Below are positions 53,450-61,717 of a stretch of 64,000 nt of DNA, one piece after another. The stretch is taken from assembly GCF_003860525.1 (NCBI RefSeq), contig NZ_CP034161.1, positions 2,790,001 through 2,854,000 of the forward strand, written 5' to 3'. Position numbers and translations under genes: made by a program. Below the pieces are notes generated by a model, which saw nothing but the letters and a program-made list of their open reading frames with translations, did no database searches and was not told the origin of the DNA. How positions within the stretch are numbered: position 1 is the stretch's first letter; every line of letters begins with the position of its first letter. The DNA comes from Epilithonimonas vandammei (GTDB lineage: Bacteria; Bacteroidota; Bacteroidia; Flavobacteriales; Weeksellaceae).

Positions 53450-53506
53450 TCACCACCGGAATCCGATAATGACAGAAATGACAATAATAATTATTGAGTT
53501 ATCCAT
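53450..53506 (-). CDS. ilv operon leader peptide, Ile/Val-rich
   Basis: Minus-strand ATG at 53506 opens an 18-codon frame, MDNSIIIIVISVIIGFRW, ending TGA at 53450. It has seven Ile and two Val codons, mostly in one run (IIIIVI ... VII). It lies directly in front of a terminator hairpin and ilvE, the classic layout of a ribosome-mediated attenuator: stalling at Ile or Val codons when these amino acids are scarce should favour readthrough. It is too short for most gene finders. The antiterminator fold was not computed, so attenuation is inference; the peptide, terminator and order are directly visible. Confidence 0.85.
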   Translation of the reverse strand: MDNSIIIIVISVIIGFRW

Positions 53507-53525
53507 TTTCTTGTTTTGAACGGTA

Positions 53526-53533
53526 CAAATGTA
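53526..53533 (-). promoter_or_regulatory. -7 box of the ilv operon
   Basis: The minus strand reads TACATTTG, 19 nt before the leader-peptide ATG. TTG trinucleotides exist further up but at a short spacing. Confidence 0.5.
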
Positions 53534-53808
53534 TAAACTAATTTCAACAAACCTTGAGTTTTTCACAAAAAATTCATTTCAGCACTGTCAAAAATCTACA
53601 AAAGATTGCTTTTTATACGATATTCATTAAAACAAAAAACACTCATAAGGTATTGATTATCAATCCATGGAACCTTGAGAAATTACGATGTCTAAAATTT
53701 GAGTTTGATAATGAGATTTTAGAATTAAAATTCAAAATTATAGAGCCTGTTAATGAAAGAATATGATTTTACAATGCGAGAATATAAAAGTCTATGCTGA
53801 CTCTCATT

Positions 53809-53853
53809 CCGTAGGTTTCACCTACGGCTATTAATATTGAATCCTTCGGATTC
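53809..53853. repeat. Paired small hairpins related to repeat family B
   Basis: CCGTAGGTTTCACCTACGG is a perfect hairpin, followed by GAATCCTTCGGATTC. The start CATTCCGTAGG matches the family B left end. Confidence 0.45.
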
Positions 53854-53867
53854 TTTTAAAAACAAAA

Positions 53868-53890
53868 AATCCACCAAAATTGGTGGATTT
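53868..53890 (-). terminator. Terminator after the MFS transporter (end of sus locus)
   Basis: AAATCCACCAAAA / TTGGTGGATTT palindrome with a T run on the minus strand, 36 bp past the stop. Confidence 0.8.
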
Positions 53891-53925
53891 TGAATATATC
53901 TTTTGTAATAATTTTGGTCTTATAA

Positions 53926-55245
53926 TTAATCCATTGATTTCTTATCCTTAATAATAAAAACACTGAATGCGCCTAAAACAAGCAATGCTCCAGCGATTCC
54001 CAACATTGCAATAGAACTTTCCATCGCGATAGTTTTAAATATAACACCGCCTAAAACTGCTGCAACAATCTGAGGCAAACAAATCGTTCCATTGAATAAT
54101 CCTAGATAAGCTCCCATATTATTCCCCTTCAAAGCGTTGGTCAATAATGTAAATGGTAAAGCTAAAATAGCTGCCCAAGCACATCCAATCAATAAATAAG
54201 GAACGAAAAGCAGATATTGGTCGTGAATAAACATTGTTGAGATAAAACCAACTGCACCTAAAATTAAACTAACAAAATAAGCCATTTTATAAGACTTAAA
54301 CTGAGGAATCACCAAAGCCCAAATCACAGAACCAATGGCCTGAACTGCAAACACAACCCCAACCCAGTTGCCTGCTTCCTGATATGCTGCGGATTTGACA
54401 TCTGTTGTATTCCAAACTGTTTCGGCAATCCCTGCATTGGTATAAGTCCACATATACATAAACGCCGCCCAGCTGAAAAACTGAACTAAACCTACCGACC
54501 AAAATGCTGATGGCGCTTTTGCCAATAACTGGAAAACATTGGTTGTTTTTTTGGTTTCAGGAGCGTCTTCTATTCCGTGGAATTCGGCATATTCTTTCGG
54601 AGGCATTTCTTTGACTTTGAAAATCGTGTACAAAACACAACCAATCAAAATCGCGGCTCCTACATAGAAAGAGTAAATCACAGAATCCGGCACTACACCC
54701 GAATCTGCAACGTTTGAAATCCCAATCCAAGTAAAAATAATCGGGAAAAGATAACCGACTAAACTTCCTGCATTACAAAGGAAACTTTGGATAGAGTAAG
54801 CTTTTCCTTTCTGCTTCTCGTTCACCATATCTCCCACCATCATTTTGAAAGGTTGCATTGCCATATTGATGGAAGTGTCCAAAAGCATCAATGCAATCAA
54901 TCCGAAAATCATCGCGGCAGAAACTGCTAGTTTGAAGCTTCCTGCATTGGGAAGTAAACACATTACAATCACCGAAATGATAGAACCAATCAACAAATAA
55001 GGAACTCTACGCCCCAATTTCGTCCAAGTTTTATCACTCATTACGCCAACAATCGGCTGGACAACCATTCCCATCAAAGGCGGTAAAATCCAGAAGTAAC
55101 TGAGGTTATGCGGATCCGCACCCAAAGTTGCAAAAATCCTACTGATATTGGCACTTTGCAAAGAATAAGCAATCTGAACTCCGAAAAATCCAAAACTGAT
55201 ATTCCATAGTTGAGAGAAAGGTAAATCTCTTTTATTTAAATTCAT
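53926..55245 (-). CDS. MFS sugar transporter (maltose/maltodextrin-type)
   Basis: 439 residues with about 12 hydrophobic helices (for example LIALMLLDTSINMAMQPF, ILIGCVLYTIF, AAVLGGVIFKTIA). LPFSQLWNISFGFFGVQIAYSL and PLMGMVVQPIVGVMSDKTWTKLGRRVPYL match the SLC45-like glycoside/maltose importers of Bacteroidota. It is the last gene of the starch locus and would bring maltose or short maltodextrins across the inner membrane. The substrate is inferred from the neighbours. Start at ATG 55245, 4 bp after the preceding gene. Confidence 0.88.
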   Translation of the reverse strand: MNLNKRDLPFSQLWNISFGFFGVQIAYSLQSANISRIFATLGADPHNLSYFWILPPLMGMVVQPIVGVMSDKTWTKLGRRVPYLLIGSIISVIVMCLLPNAGSFKLAVSAAMIFGLIALMLLDTSINMAMQPFKMMVGDMVNEKQKGKAYSIQSFLCNAGSLVGYLFPIIFTWIGISNVADSGVVPDSVIYSFYVGAAILIGCVLYTIFKVKEMPPKEYAEFHGIEDAPETKKTTNVFQLLAKAPSAFWSVGLVQFFSWAAFMYMWTYTNAGIAETVWNTTDVKSAAYQEAGNWVGVVFAVQAIGSVIWALVIPQFKSYKMAYFVSLILGAVGFISTMFIHDQYLLFVPYLLIGCAWAAILALPFTLLTNALKGNNMGAYLGLFNGTICLPQIVAAVLGGVIFKTIAMESSIAMLGIAGALLVLGAFSVFIIKDKKSMD

Positions 55246-55249
55246 TTCT

Positions 55250-55771
55250 TTAGTTGTTTTTTAATTTCTGGATGAAAACATCCTCGATTGGTGTTTTGAT
55301 TTTGGTGACTTCATCTATCACTTCATTTGGGATGGTTGCGGAAAGAACGTATTGTTTGATTTTCCATTTTCCACCAATTTTTTCGAGAACACCTGAACCT
55401 CTGCAGATTTTCATTTGTGTATCCAGAACTTCATCAAACCAAGCATAATTTCCGTCTTTGCTGAAATAGATATTTCGTTTTAATGATTTGAAATTCCAAG
55501 TTGTTTTTTTATCGAAATAAGGTTTTGCCCAGTCTTTGAACTCTTGCTTTTGCCAAACTTCTGTGGCATCTGTTCCGATGTATTGCGATTCCTGCGCAAA
55601 CAAATCAAAGTAATTCTTGAAATCTGCATTGGCAGCCAAAGTATTGAGGTCATCCAACAATTTGTTGATATTCTTTTTCTGAACATTTTCGTAAAAACCT
55701 TTCTTTTGGGCAGAAAGCGGAATCGAAAATATCAAAAACGAAAGTAAGACAATGGAAATTATTTTTTTCAT
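55250..55771 (-). CDS. Secreted NTF2/SnoaL-like protein
   Basis: 173 residues with a signal peptide (SIVLLSFLIFSIPLSAQ). The mature part has NTLAANADFKNYFDLFAQES, ATEVWQKQEFKDWAKPYF and GNYAWFDEVLDTQMKICRGSGVLEK, the alpha/beta pattern of SnoaL/DUF4440-type folds with no catalytic motif. The function is unknown; it sits between the GH13 and MFS genes of the sus operon, so a periplasmic accessory role in starch use is possible. Spacing to neighbours is 4 and 7 bp. Confidence 0.8.
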   Translation of the reverse strand: MKKIISIVLLSFLIFSIPLSAQKKGFYENVQKKNINKLLDDLNTLAANADFKNYFDLFAQESQYIGTDATEVWQKQEFKDWAKPYFDKKTTWNFKSLKRNIYFSKDGNYAWFDEVLDTQMKICRGSGVLEKIGGKWKIKQYVLSATIPNEVIDEVTKIKTPIEDVFIQKLKNN

Positions 55772-55778
55772 TTTAATT

Positions 55779-57626
55779 TTATTTAAGTTCTAAAATTAAT
55801 GAAGATTTTGCAGGAACAGACAAATTAGTTTTCAAATCAAAATCTTTATCAGAAATGATATCTTTTCCTTTTGTGAAATCTTTCAAACCTTCAGAAAAAC
55901 GCTTCAAATCCAGATTCTGAGTTTCCTTGTTGTTATTAATTACAACCATTACTCTTTTGCTATCTGTATATCGGAAATAAACATAAACATTGTTGTTCGG
56001 AATGTAATGCAACGTTTTTCCAAAATGAACTGCTTCGTTTGTTTTTCTCCAATTCAGGAGTTTTTTGGTGTAATCAAAATATTCGTTTTGAGAAGCTGTT
56101 CTACCCGATTTTGTGAAAGCATTATTTGCATCGCCAGCCCAGCCGCCTGGAAAATCTTTTCGGATTTCACCATCGCCACCGTTGTTTTTGTCGCCAGCCA
56201 TTCCAATCTCGGAACCGTAATACAGTTGAGGAATTCCGCGAACGGTCAGAATCAAACTCATTGCTAATTTGTAATCTTTTACATCTGGGAAAATCTGATT
56301 GAATCTGTTCGTATCGTGATTCTCGGCAAAAACCAAAATATTATTGATATCAGGATAAAGGAAATCATTAGCAAAATTATCATAAACTCTCTGCATCCCA
56401 GAATCCCAACCGGAATCTTCACGGAAAACCTGACCAAGAGCATCGTGAAGCGTAAAATCCATCACAGACGGAAGATAAGAATTGTAACCTTCTATCGCTG
56501 CAATTTTGGAATCCTTCTGCCAATAAGACATCTGCGCTTGGTCGTGCATCCAGACTTCTCCAACGATATTGAATTTTGGATATTCGTCAGTGATTTTTTT
56601 TGTCCAATCTGCAATGCCTTTTTTGTCGTTGTAAGAATAAGTATCCACACGGAAACCGTCCAAACCTGCATATTCTATCCACCAGATTGCATTCTGCGCC
56701 ATATAAGTCACAACCATTGGATTGCTCTGGTTCATATCCGGCATTGTCGTATCAAACCAGCCGTCCATACAATCTGCAGCATCAACTTTTGAAGCATTGA
56801 TGTCAAACTGGGTTGTCATTTTATAATTACTTCGTTTGAAACCATTTTCCTGCCCTTCCCAATAATGAATCCAATCTTTCGAAGGCAAATCTTTGATAAT
56901 CCAGCTTTTTGAACCCCAATGATTGGTCACATAATCCATCACGAGTTTCATTTTTCTTTTATGAAGTTCGTCCGCCAAGTTTTTAAAATCATCGTTGGTT
57001 CCGTAACGCGGGTCTATTTTGTAGTAATCGCTTTGTGCATAACCGTGGTAAGAAAAACCAGGTTCATTGTCCTCCAACAAAGGTGTGTTCCAAAGTGTTG
57101 TAATTCCTAATTCCTGAAGATAATCCAGATTTTTTACAATCCCCGCAATGTCTCCACCGTGACGTCCTCCGGTTTTGCTTCTGTCTACTTTTTCCGCTGT
57201 GTCTGGCGTGCTATCATTTTTAGGATTTCCGTTGGCAAAACGATCCGGCATTATCAGATACATCACATCCGAAGATGTGTAAGAATCTCTGTTTGCAGAA
57301 TTTTGTTGTCTTTGCTTAAATTCGTAATGGATGGTTTTAACGGTTTTGTTTCCGTTTTTGAAATTCAGTTTTGCTTTTTGTGGCTGAACTCCGTTGGTGT
57401 CAATTGTTACAAAAAGGTAGTTTGGATTTTCTACTTTTTTGACTTCTTTGATTTTGATTCCGCCAGAGAATTCGGGTTGCAGATTTTGGATATCTTTTCC
57501 GTAAACTAATAGTTGTAGTTCAGGATTTTTCATTCCGCTCCACCAGAATGCCGGCTCAACCTTCTGAACCTGGGTATAGAATATGGCAGAACAAACTATA
57601 GCGGATAATGTGATGATTTTTTTCAT
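55779..57626 (-). CDS. Secreted GH13 alpha-amylase / neopullulanase-like (SusA-type)
   Basis: 615 residues with a signal peptide (ITLSAIVCSAIFYTQ). An N-terminal Ig-like domain is followed by the GH13 barrel with all four conserved regions: DYVTNHWGS (region I), GFRVDTYSYND with the nucleophile Asp (II), IVGEVWMHDQA with the acid Glu (III) and FAENHDTNRF (IV). The C-terminal beta domain ends with SVPAKSSLILELK. It most resembles periplasmic cyclomaltodextrinase/neopullulanase SusA of Bacteroidota, cutting imported maltooligosaccharides. RAYT lies immediately upstream. Confidence 0.95.
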   Translation of the reverse strand: MKKIITLSAIVCSAIFYTQVQKVEPAFWWSGMKNPELQLLVYGKDIQNLQPEFSGGIKIKEVKKVENPNYLFVTIDTNGVQPQKAKLNFKNGNKTVKTIHYEFKQRQQNSANRDSYTSSDVMYLIMPDRFANGNPKNDSTPDTAEKVDRSKTGGRHGGDIAGIVKNLDYLQELGITTLWNTPLLEDNEPGFSYHGYAQSDYYKIDPRYGTNDDFKNLADELHKRKMKLVMDYVTNHWGSKSWIIKDLPSKDWIHYWEGQENGFKRSNYKMTTQFDINASKVDAADCMDGWFDTTMPDMNQSNPMVVTYMAQNAIWWIEYAGLDGFRVDTYSYNDKKGIADWTKKITDEYPKFNIVGEVWMHDQAQMSYWQKDSKIAAIEGYNSYLPSVMDFTLHDALGQVFREDSGWDSGMQRVYDNFANDFLYPDINNILVFAENHDTNRFNQIFPDVKDYKLAMSLILTVRGIPQLYYGSEIGMAGDKNNGGDGEIRKDFPGGWAGDANNAFTKSGRTASQNEYFDYTKKLLNWRKTNEAVHFGKTLHYIPNNNVYVYFRYTDSKRVMVVINNNKETQNLDLKRFSEGLKDFTKGKDIISDKDFDLKTNLSVPAKSSLILELK

Positions 57627-57637
57627 AATGCTTGGGG

Positions 57638-57670
57638 AAACCTCATAGGTTTTGAAAACCTATGAAGTTT
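57638..57670. repeat. 33-bp palindrome, left of RAYT (REP-like)
   Basis: A 16-bp arm AAACCTCATAGGTTTT is mirrored by AAAACCTATGAAGTTT. It differs from the 58313-58345 copy by one base and lies between the RAYT stop and the GH13 start. Confidence 0.8.
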
Positions 57671-57683
57671 TTTAATTTAATTG

Positions 57684-58292
57684 TTAGAGTAAGAGGTCAC
57701 TTCCTTTCTTATGAAATTCTATAAAATCTGATGTACCATCAAAAAAACTCATTATAAAACTTCTTTCTAATGATGAAGATTTTTTAATATCTAAATAGCT
57801 TAAATATGAACAATACTTCCACTCCTCCAATTGATTTACAAAACCGTGATTTACCGGGTTATTATGTATATAATTGAGTACGTTAAGCAAATATTTCTCG
57901 TCCTCAATTTTTGTTCTTTTGATATAGTCCATAAACAAAGCCCCTTTCCTTGTATATACTTTATTATAGGCTTTCGCATAGGAATTTAACAGGTTACTGA
58001 AGGGCTTCATTAGAAACTGATGAGATTTCTTGTCATCAAACTCTGTAATACTAATATTCAAATTTTCAAAAATAATTTCCTTTTTCTTAAATGCTATCAA
58101 CAAATGAAAATGGTTGGGCATCAGACAATACGCAAAAATATCAGCAATCGGGCAAATATAGAATTTGATTTTATCTAGAAAGAATGTGTAATTTTTACTT
58201 TCCCGAAAAATCAATTCTTTACCGCTAACGTGCGAATAAATATGATAAATACTTTCAAAGTCAAAATCTTCTAGTCTTTTGTCTCCAAACAT
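57684..58292 (-). CDS. REP-associated tyrosine transposase (RAYT, Y1_Tnp)
   Basis: 202 residues. The HUH-type single-strand nuclease signature is CLMPNHFHLLIAF (the HxH pair), with the catalytic Tyr most likely in LNSYAKAYNKVYTRKGALF. YIHNNPVNHGFVNQLEEWKY is the typical RAYT C-terminal motif, and IYSHVSGKELIF is the N-terminal strand. RAYTs are IS200/IS605 relatives that act on palindromic REP sequences and usually do not move themselves. Two near-identical 33-bp palindromes flank it. It interrupts the sus operon between GH97 and GH13, same strand. Confidence 0.92.
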   Translation of the reverse strand: MFGDKRLEDFDFESIYHIYSHVSGKELIFRESKNYTFFLDKIKFYICPIADIFAYCLMPNHFHLLIAFKKKEIIFENLNISITEFDDKKSHQFLMKPFSNLLNSYAKAYNKVYTRKGALFMDYIKRTKIEDEKYLLNVLNYIHNNPVNHGFVNQLEEWKYCSYLSYLDIKKSSSLERSFIMSFFDGTSDFIEFHKKGSDLLL

Positions 58293-58312
58293 TGTCTTGT
58301 GTTTTTTTATGT

Positions 58313-58345
58313 AAACCTCATAGGTTTTGAAAACCTATGAGGTTT
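58313..58345. repeat. 33-bp palindrome, right of RAYT (REP-like)
   Basis: AAACCTCATAGGTTTT and AAAACCTATGAGGTTT form a perfect inverted repeat around a single central G. It lies 20 bp upstream of the RAYT start. Confidence 0.82.
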
Positions 58346-58355
58346 CTTTAATCAG

Positions 58356-58442
58356 TAGCCCCGATTGTAATGGAAATCCTTTTTTGCGAGAGGCTATGCC
58401 GAGCAAAAAAGATTGCAGTGGAAAGCGGGATTAAGCTCCTAA
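58356..58442. repeat. Dispersed repeat family C, copy 5 (shortest)
   Basis: TAGCCCCGATTGTAATGG and AAATCCTTTTTTGCG at the left, GAGCAAAAAAGATTGCAG and TGGAAAGCGGGATTAAGC at the right. The halves can fold on each other. It sits 10 bp beyond the RAYT palindrome and ends at the GH97 stop region. Confidence 0.7.
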
Positions 58443-58447
58443 AAAAA

Positions 58448-60604
58448 TCATTTAACAGGTTTCACAGAAATGGCGTAACCACCACTTCTTGCTAATTTGA
58501 TATTCAGTTTTGTGGCATTACTTACTTTTAGTTTATAAATATGGTAACTCTGCGGATTGTTGATATAATCGGCATCTTTACCGTCTTCGTAGATGGTAGC
58601 TTCGTATTTTCTACCCTTATCCAGGAAGGAAAAATCTACTGTGAAATCTCTTGCGTTTTCGTCGGTAATCCCACCTACAAACCAGTTATCTGTACCTTTA
58701 GCTTTTCTTGCGGTATGAATGTAATCTCCCGGTTCAGCAGAAAGAATCTTGGTGTCGTCCCAATCTGCTGCTACATCTTTGATGAACTGAAAAGCATCCA
58801 TATGTCTGGCATAATTTTCCGGCAAATCTGCTGCCATCTGTAATGGCTGATACATTACCACATATAATCCTAGCTGCTTAGCTAGCGTGGTTTTTACATA
58901 GCGTTTATCACCTGGGAAATAGTAATCAAACTTGGTTTGGAAAATGCCTGGGGTATAATCCATTGGTCCACCCATCCATCTTGTGAAAGGTAAAATAGTC
59001 TGGTGATCCGGATTGTTCCCACCAAACGCTTCGAACTCTGTTCCACGCGCCGCTTCCGCAGCAATCCAGTTTGGATAGGTCCTGCTTTCCCCGGTTGGTC
59101 TTACTGACTCGTGGGAATTCACCATAATTTTATATTCGTTTGCTTTTTCTATTATTCTACGGTAATGGTTGATTGTCCACTGGCTGTAATGGTGCTCACC
59201 TCTTGGGATGATGTTTCCTACGTATCCGGTCTTCACGGCATCGTATCCGTAATCATTCATCAGCTTGAATGCCTTGTCTGCCCATCTCTCATAATTGGTA
59301 GCAGAACCAGAAGTCTCGTGGTGCATAATTAGTTTTATACCTTTTGAATGGGCATAATCATTCAGCATTTTGATATCGAAATCGGGATAGGGTGTAATGA
59401 AATCAAATACAAATTCTTTAGAATGCCCAAACCAATCTTCCCAACCAATGTTCCAGCCTTCAATCAAAAGACCTTGGAAACCATTAGCCGAAGCAAAATC
59501 GATATATTCTTTAACTTTGGTGTTATTCGCAGCGTGATTTCCATTCGGTGTCAATTTTGTAAAATCGGTTTCGCCTATGTGCACATTATTGGCTGTAGAA
59601 TATGCCCATTGTGATTTTCCGATAATCATCTCCCACCAAACGCCCATATATTTTGTAGGGTGAATATAAGAAGTGTCGGTATATTTTGTAGGTTCATTAA
59701 GGTTAAAAAGCATTTTAGAATCCAAAACTACTTCAGCTTTCGGAGAAACGATGATGGTTCTCCAAGGTGTAGTAGCAGGTGTTTGCATATAACCTTTAGC
59801 ACCTTGTGCATCGGGTGTAAGATGTGTTTTGAATTTATAATTGGCAGCATCTAACTCTAAGTTTGCAGCAGGATAATTAAGAACAGCAGCTTCACCAAGG
59901 TTGATGTAAAGCGGACTTGCACCTTCTTTTTTCATCATCAATGGAATCTGGACCCCATTTTTTACTAAATTCTGAGAAGCATTTCCCTCAAACGAAGTAG
60001 GCCATTTTGCAGGGATTTCCGATAATTTGGAAGTTTGTGTCTGGTACTCTTCGGTGTCATAATCCCCCGCTAACCACCAAGCCTTCATATCCCAAGGCAA
60101 ATCAATTTCTGAGTCCTCCTCCTTGATAATGAAATAGTTGAGATTTTTTTGTTGAGGAAATTCGTATCTAAAACCTAAACCATCATTGAATAATCTGAAT
60201 TTGATGACGATGCTTCTGTCATTTTCAGGCTGATTAAGCGTAACAGCCAGCTCATTATAATTATTGATATAGTTTTTCTTCTCACCAAGAACAGGTTGCC
60301 AAGTTTCGTTTTTAGAATCGAATTTTTCCGCAGTCTTCACAAATCCTGAATTAAGATTTTTACTTTGGTTATTTTTATTTTCAATTTCTGACGCAAACTG
60401 AATATCGCCATCTTTTAGCAATCTCAATCCTAATTTAGAATCTTCTACTACAACAGCGCCGTTGTATTTCAGATTATAAAAAGGAATACCCGATTTCAGT
60501 TGGAAATTCATCTCGAATTTTCCGTCCGGAGATTTTAGAGATTGCGCAGAGAATTGATTAAACATCAAAGTGAGCAAGACTGCTCCAATGGTGAATTTTT
60601 TCAT
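58448..60604 (-). CDS. susB: GH97 alpha-glucosidase (SusB-like)
   Basis: 718 residues with a signal peptide (TIGAVLLTLMFNQFSAQ). The N-terminal beta-sandwich has PDGKFEMNFQLKSGIPFYNL, and the catalytic (beta/alpha)8 domain contains EGWNIGWEDWFGHSKEFVF, HHETSGSATNYERW and VNSHESVRPTGESRTYPN, which carry the Ca2+ and acid/base Glu residues of inverting SusB-type enzymes; the C-terminal beta domain closes with KPVK. Length is close to B. thetaiotaomicron SusB. It releases glucose from maltooligosaccharides in the periplasm. 80 bp after susE with a terminator between. Confidence 0.95.
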   Translation of the reverse strand: MKKFTIGAVLLTLMFNQFSAQSLKSPDGKFEMNFQLKSGIPFYNLKYNGAVVVEDSKLGLRLLKDGDIQFASEIENKNNQSKNLNSGFVKTAEKFDSKNETWQPVLGEKKNYINNYNELAVTLNQPENDRSIVIKFRLFNDGLGFRYEFPQQKNLNYFIIKEEDSEIDLPWDMKAWWLAGDYDTEEYQTQTSKLSEIPAKWPTSFEGNASQNLVKNGVQIPLMMKKEGASPLYINLGEAAVLNYPAANLELDAANYKFKTHLTPDAQGAKGYMQTPATTPWRTIIVSPKAEVVLDSKMLFNLNEPTKYTDTSYIHPTKYMGVWWEMIIGKSQWAYSTANNVHIGETDFTKLTPNGNHAANNTKVKEYIDFASANGFQGLLIEGWNIGWEDWFGHSKEFVFDFITPYPDFDIKMLNDYAHSKGIKLIMHHETSGSATNYERWADKAFKLMNDYGYDAVKTGYVGNIIPRGEHHYSQWTINHYRRIIEKANEYKIMVNSHESVRPTGESRTYPNWIAAEAARGTEFEAFGGNNPDHQTILPFTRWMGGPMDYTPGIFQTKFDYYFPGDKRYVKTTLAKQLGLYVVMYQPLQMAADLPENYARHMDAFQFIKDVAADWDDTKILSAEPGDYIHTARKAKGTDNWFVGGITDENARDFTVDFSFLDKGRKYEATIYEDGKDADYINNPQSYHIYKLKVSNATKLNIKLARSGGYAISVKPVK

Positions 60605-60636
60605 TTTTTCTAAGGTTTATATATGTGTTACAATAT

Positions 60637-60665
60637 AAAAAAAGTGCTGCGGTTTCGCAACACTT
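60637..60665 (-). terminator. Intra-operon terminator between susE and susB
   Basis: AAGTGCTGCGG / GCAACACTT stem with a short loop is followed on the minus strand by seven T residues, directly after susE and before susB. It may reduce downstream expression. Confidence 0.7.
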
Positions 60666-60684
60666 CTTATGATTTTTTATTTGA

Positions 60685-61698
60685 TCACTGTTTCGTTACA
60701 GTATAAGATAACTTAAATGGATCAAATGTTATTTTGTAAGTTCCCGCTTCTGCAACAGCTATATTATCTCCTCCAGAAGACGCACTACCATTTGAACCTC
60801 CATAATTTTCTGACCAATCGTTATTAACTCTGAATTTGAAATTTCCTGCAGCTAAGCTGGTAGTAATACTCCAAGACAGATTAGCATCATCCCAACTCAT
60901 TCTAGTGTCTGGACCATTCCATCCATTAGCGGTAGCATCCCCTACAAGTCCCATTGAATAAGGTATTAATGTAAATTTTTTTGTATTTAAATTAACAGAT
61001 AATTTCTGAGGACCTGCATTTGCCGCCTTCATATTTCCTCCTCCGTTATAAATCAAATTAACATTATCGTCGGTACCATAACTATTATCCCAGTTTCTCT
61101 CTACTGTAATTTTAAATTCTGAACCAGCTGCGGTAAAATCAATATAAGTCACATATATACCATTACTGGTTGCCGAAACGAGAGTATTAGCCGTAGCAGG
61201 ATTCCATTGTTGGTACGCACCCGGAACATATAAATAAGATATTAATGCATATGTTTTGACGGTCATTTTAATAACTGGAGAGTATGTCTCAGGAATAGAA
61301 GCTCCAGCAGAAGATTTTAAACGCAGCTCAAATTTTTCAGTTTCTCCTGCGTTAGCCCCAGCATTTAATAGTAATGCATTGAAGTCCTGTACAGTATAAG
61401 ATATTGATGATGACCCAGCAGCAAGGTCAACAGCTTTTGCATTTTGGAAATCAGTTCCTTCTAACGCAATTTCTAATTGATTGGATAATGCTAAATTCGG
61501 ACCATAGCTTGGATCATCCCAAGAGAGTGTTACCGCTGTTTGATCTGCATTCTCTTGTGCAAGAGTCAAATCTGTCTTATCTGATCTGAGCAATCCTTCT
61601 GTTACATTTCCTATAACAGCTCTATCTTCATCTTTTTCACAAGAAAACAATAAAGAAGCTATAAAACTTACAAATAAAAATTTAAATATATTTTTCAT
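60685..61698 (-). CDS. susE: SusE/SusF-type starch-binding outer-membrane lipoprotein
   Basis: 337 residues. The lipobox is in FLFVSFIASLLFSCEKDEDR. An N-terminal Ig-like domain (LTLAQENADQTAVTLSWDDP) is followed by two beta-sandwich modules of the SusE/SusF starch-binding kind: YLYVPGAYQQWNPATANTLV and, later, GLVGDATANGWNGPDTRMSW. The aromatic W/Y residues there are the usual glucan-stacking surface. It ends YKITFDPFKLSYTVTKQ. It is shorter than B. thetaiotaomicron SusF, closer to SusE. 19 bp after susD. Confidence 0.9.
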   Translation of the reverse strand: MKNIFKFLFVSFIASLLFSCEKDEDRAVIGNVTEGLLRSDKTDLTLAQENADQTAVTLSWDDPSYGPNLALSNQLEIALEGTDFQNAKAVDLAAGSSSISYTVQDFNALLLNAGANAGETEKFELRLKSSAGASIPETYSPVIKMTVKTYALISYLYVPGAYQQWNPATANTLVSATSNGIYVTYIDFTAAGSEFKITVERNWDNSYGTDDNVNLIYNGGGNMKAANAGPQKLSVNLNTKKFTLIPYSMGLVGDATANGWNGPDTRMSWDDANLSWSITTSLAAGNFKFRVNNDWSENYGGSNGSASSGGDNIAVAEAGTYKITFDPFKLSYTVTKQ

Positions 61699-61717
61699 TT
61701 TGATTTAACTTTAAAAA

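Larger units (their letters stand above)
53507..53925. other. 419-bp gap upstream of the ilv operon
   Basis: Holds the ilv promoter, a 70-codon plus-strand frame from a TTG at 53554 (includes VLIINPWNLEKLRCLKFEF) with no family resemblance or good start and probably a remnant or chance frame, then two small hairpins at 53809-53827 (CCGTAGGT / ACCTACGG) and 53839-53853, and the MFS terminator. Confidence 0.5.

Noticed and set aside
53554-53766. 70-residue plus-strand frame upstream of the ilv operon
   Set aside because: Starts at a TTG, has no recognisable promoter or family; kept only as a possible remnant in the gap description.
53809-53853. A small riboswitch or tRNA
   Set aside because: Only two short hairpins with no cloverleaf or known aptamer core; better explained as dispersed repeats.
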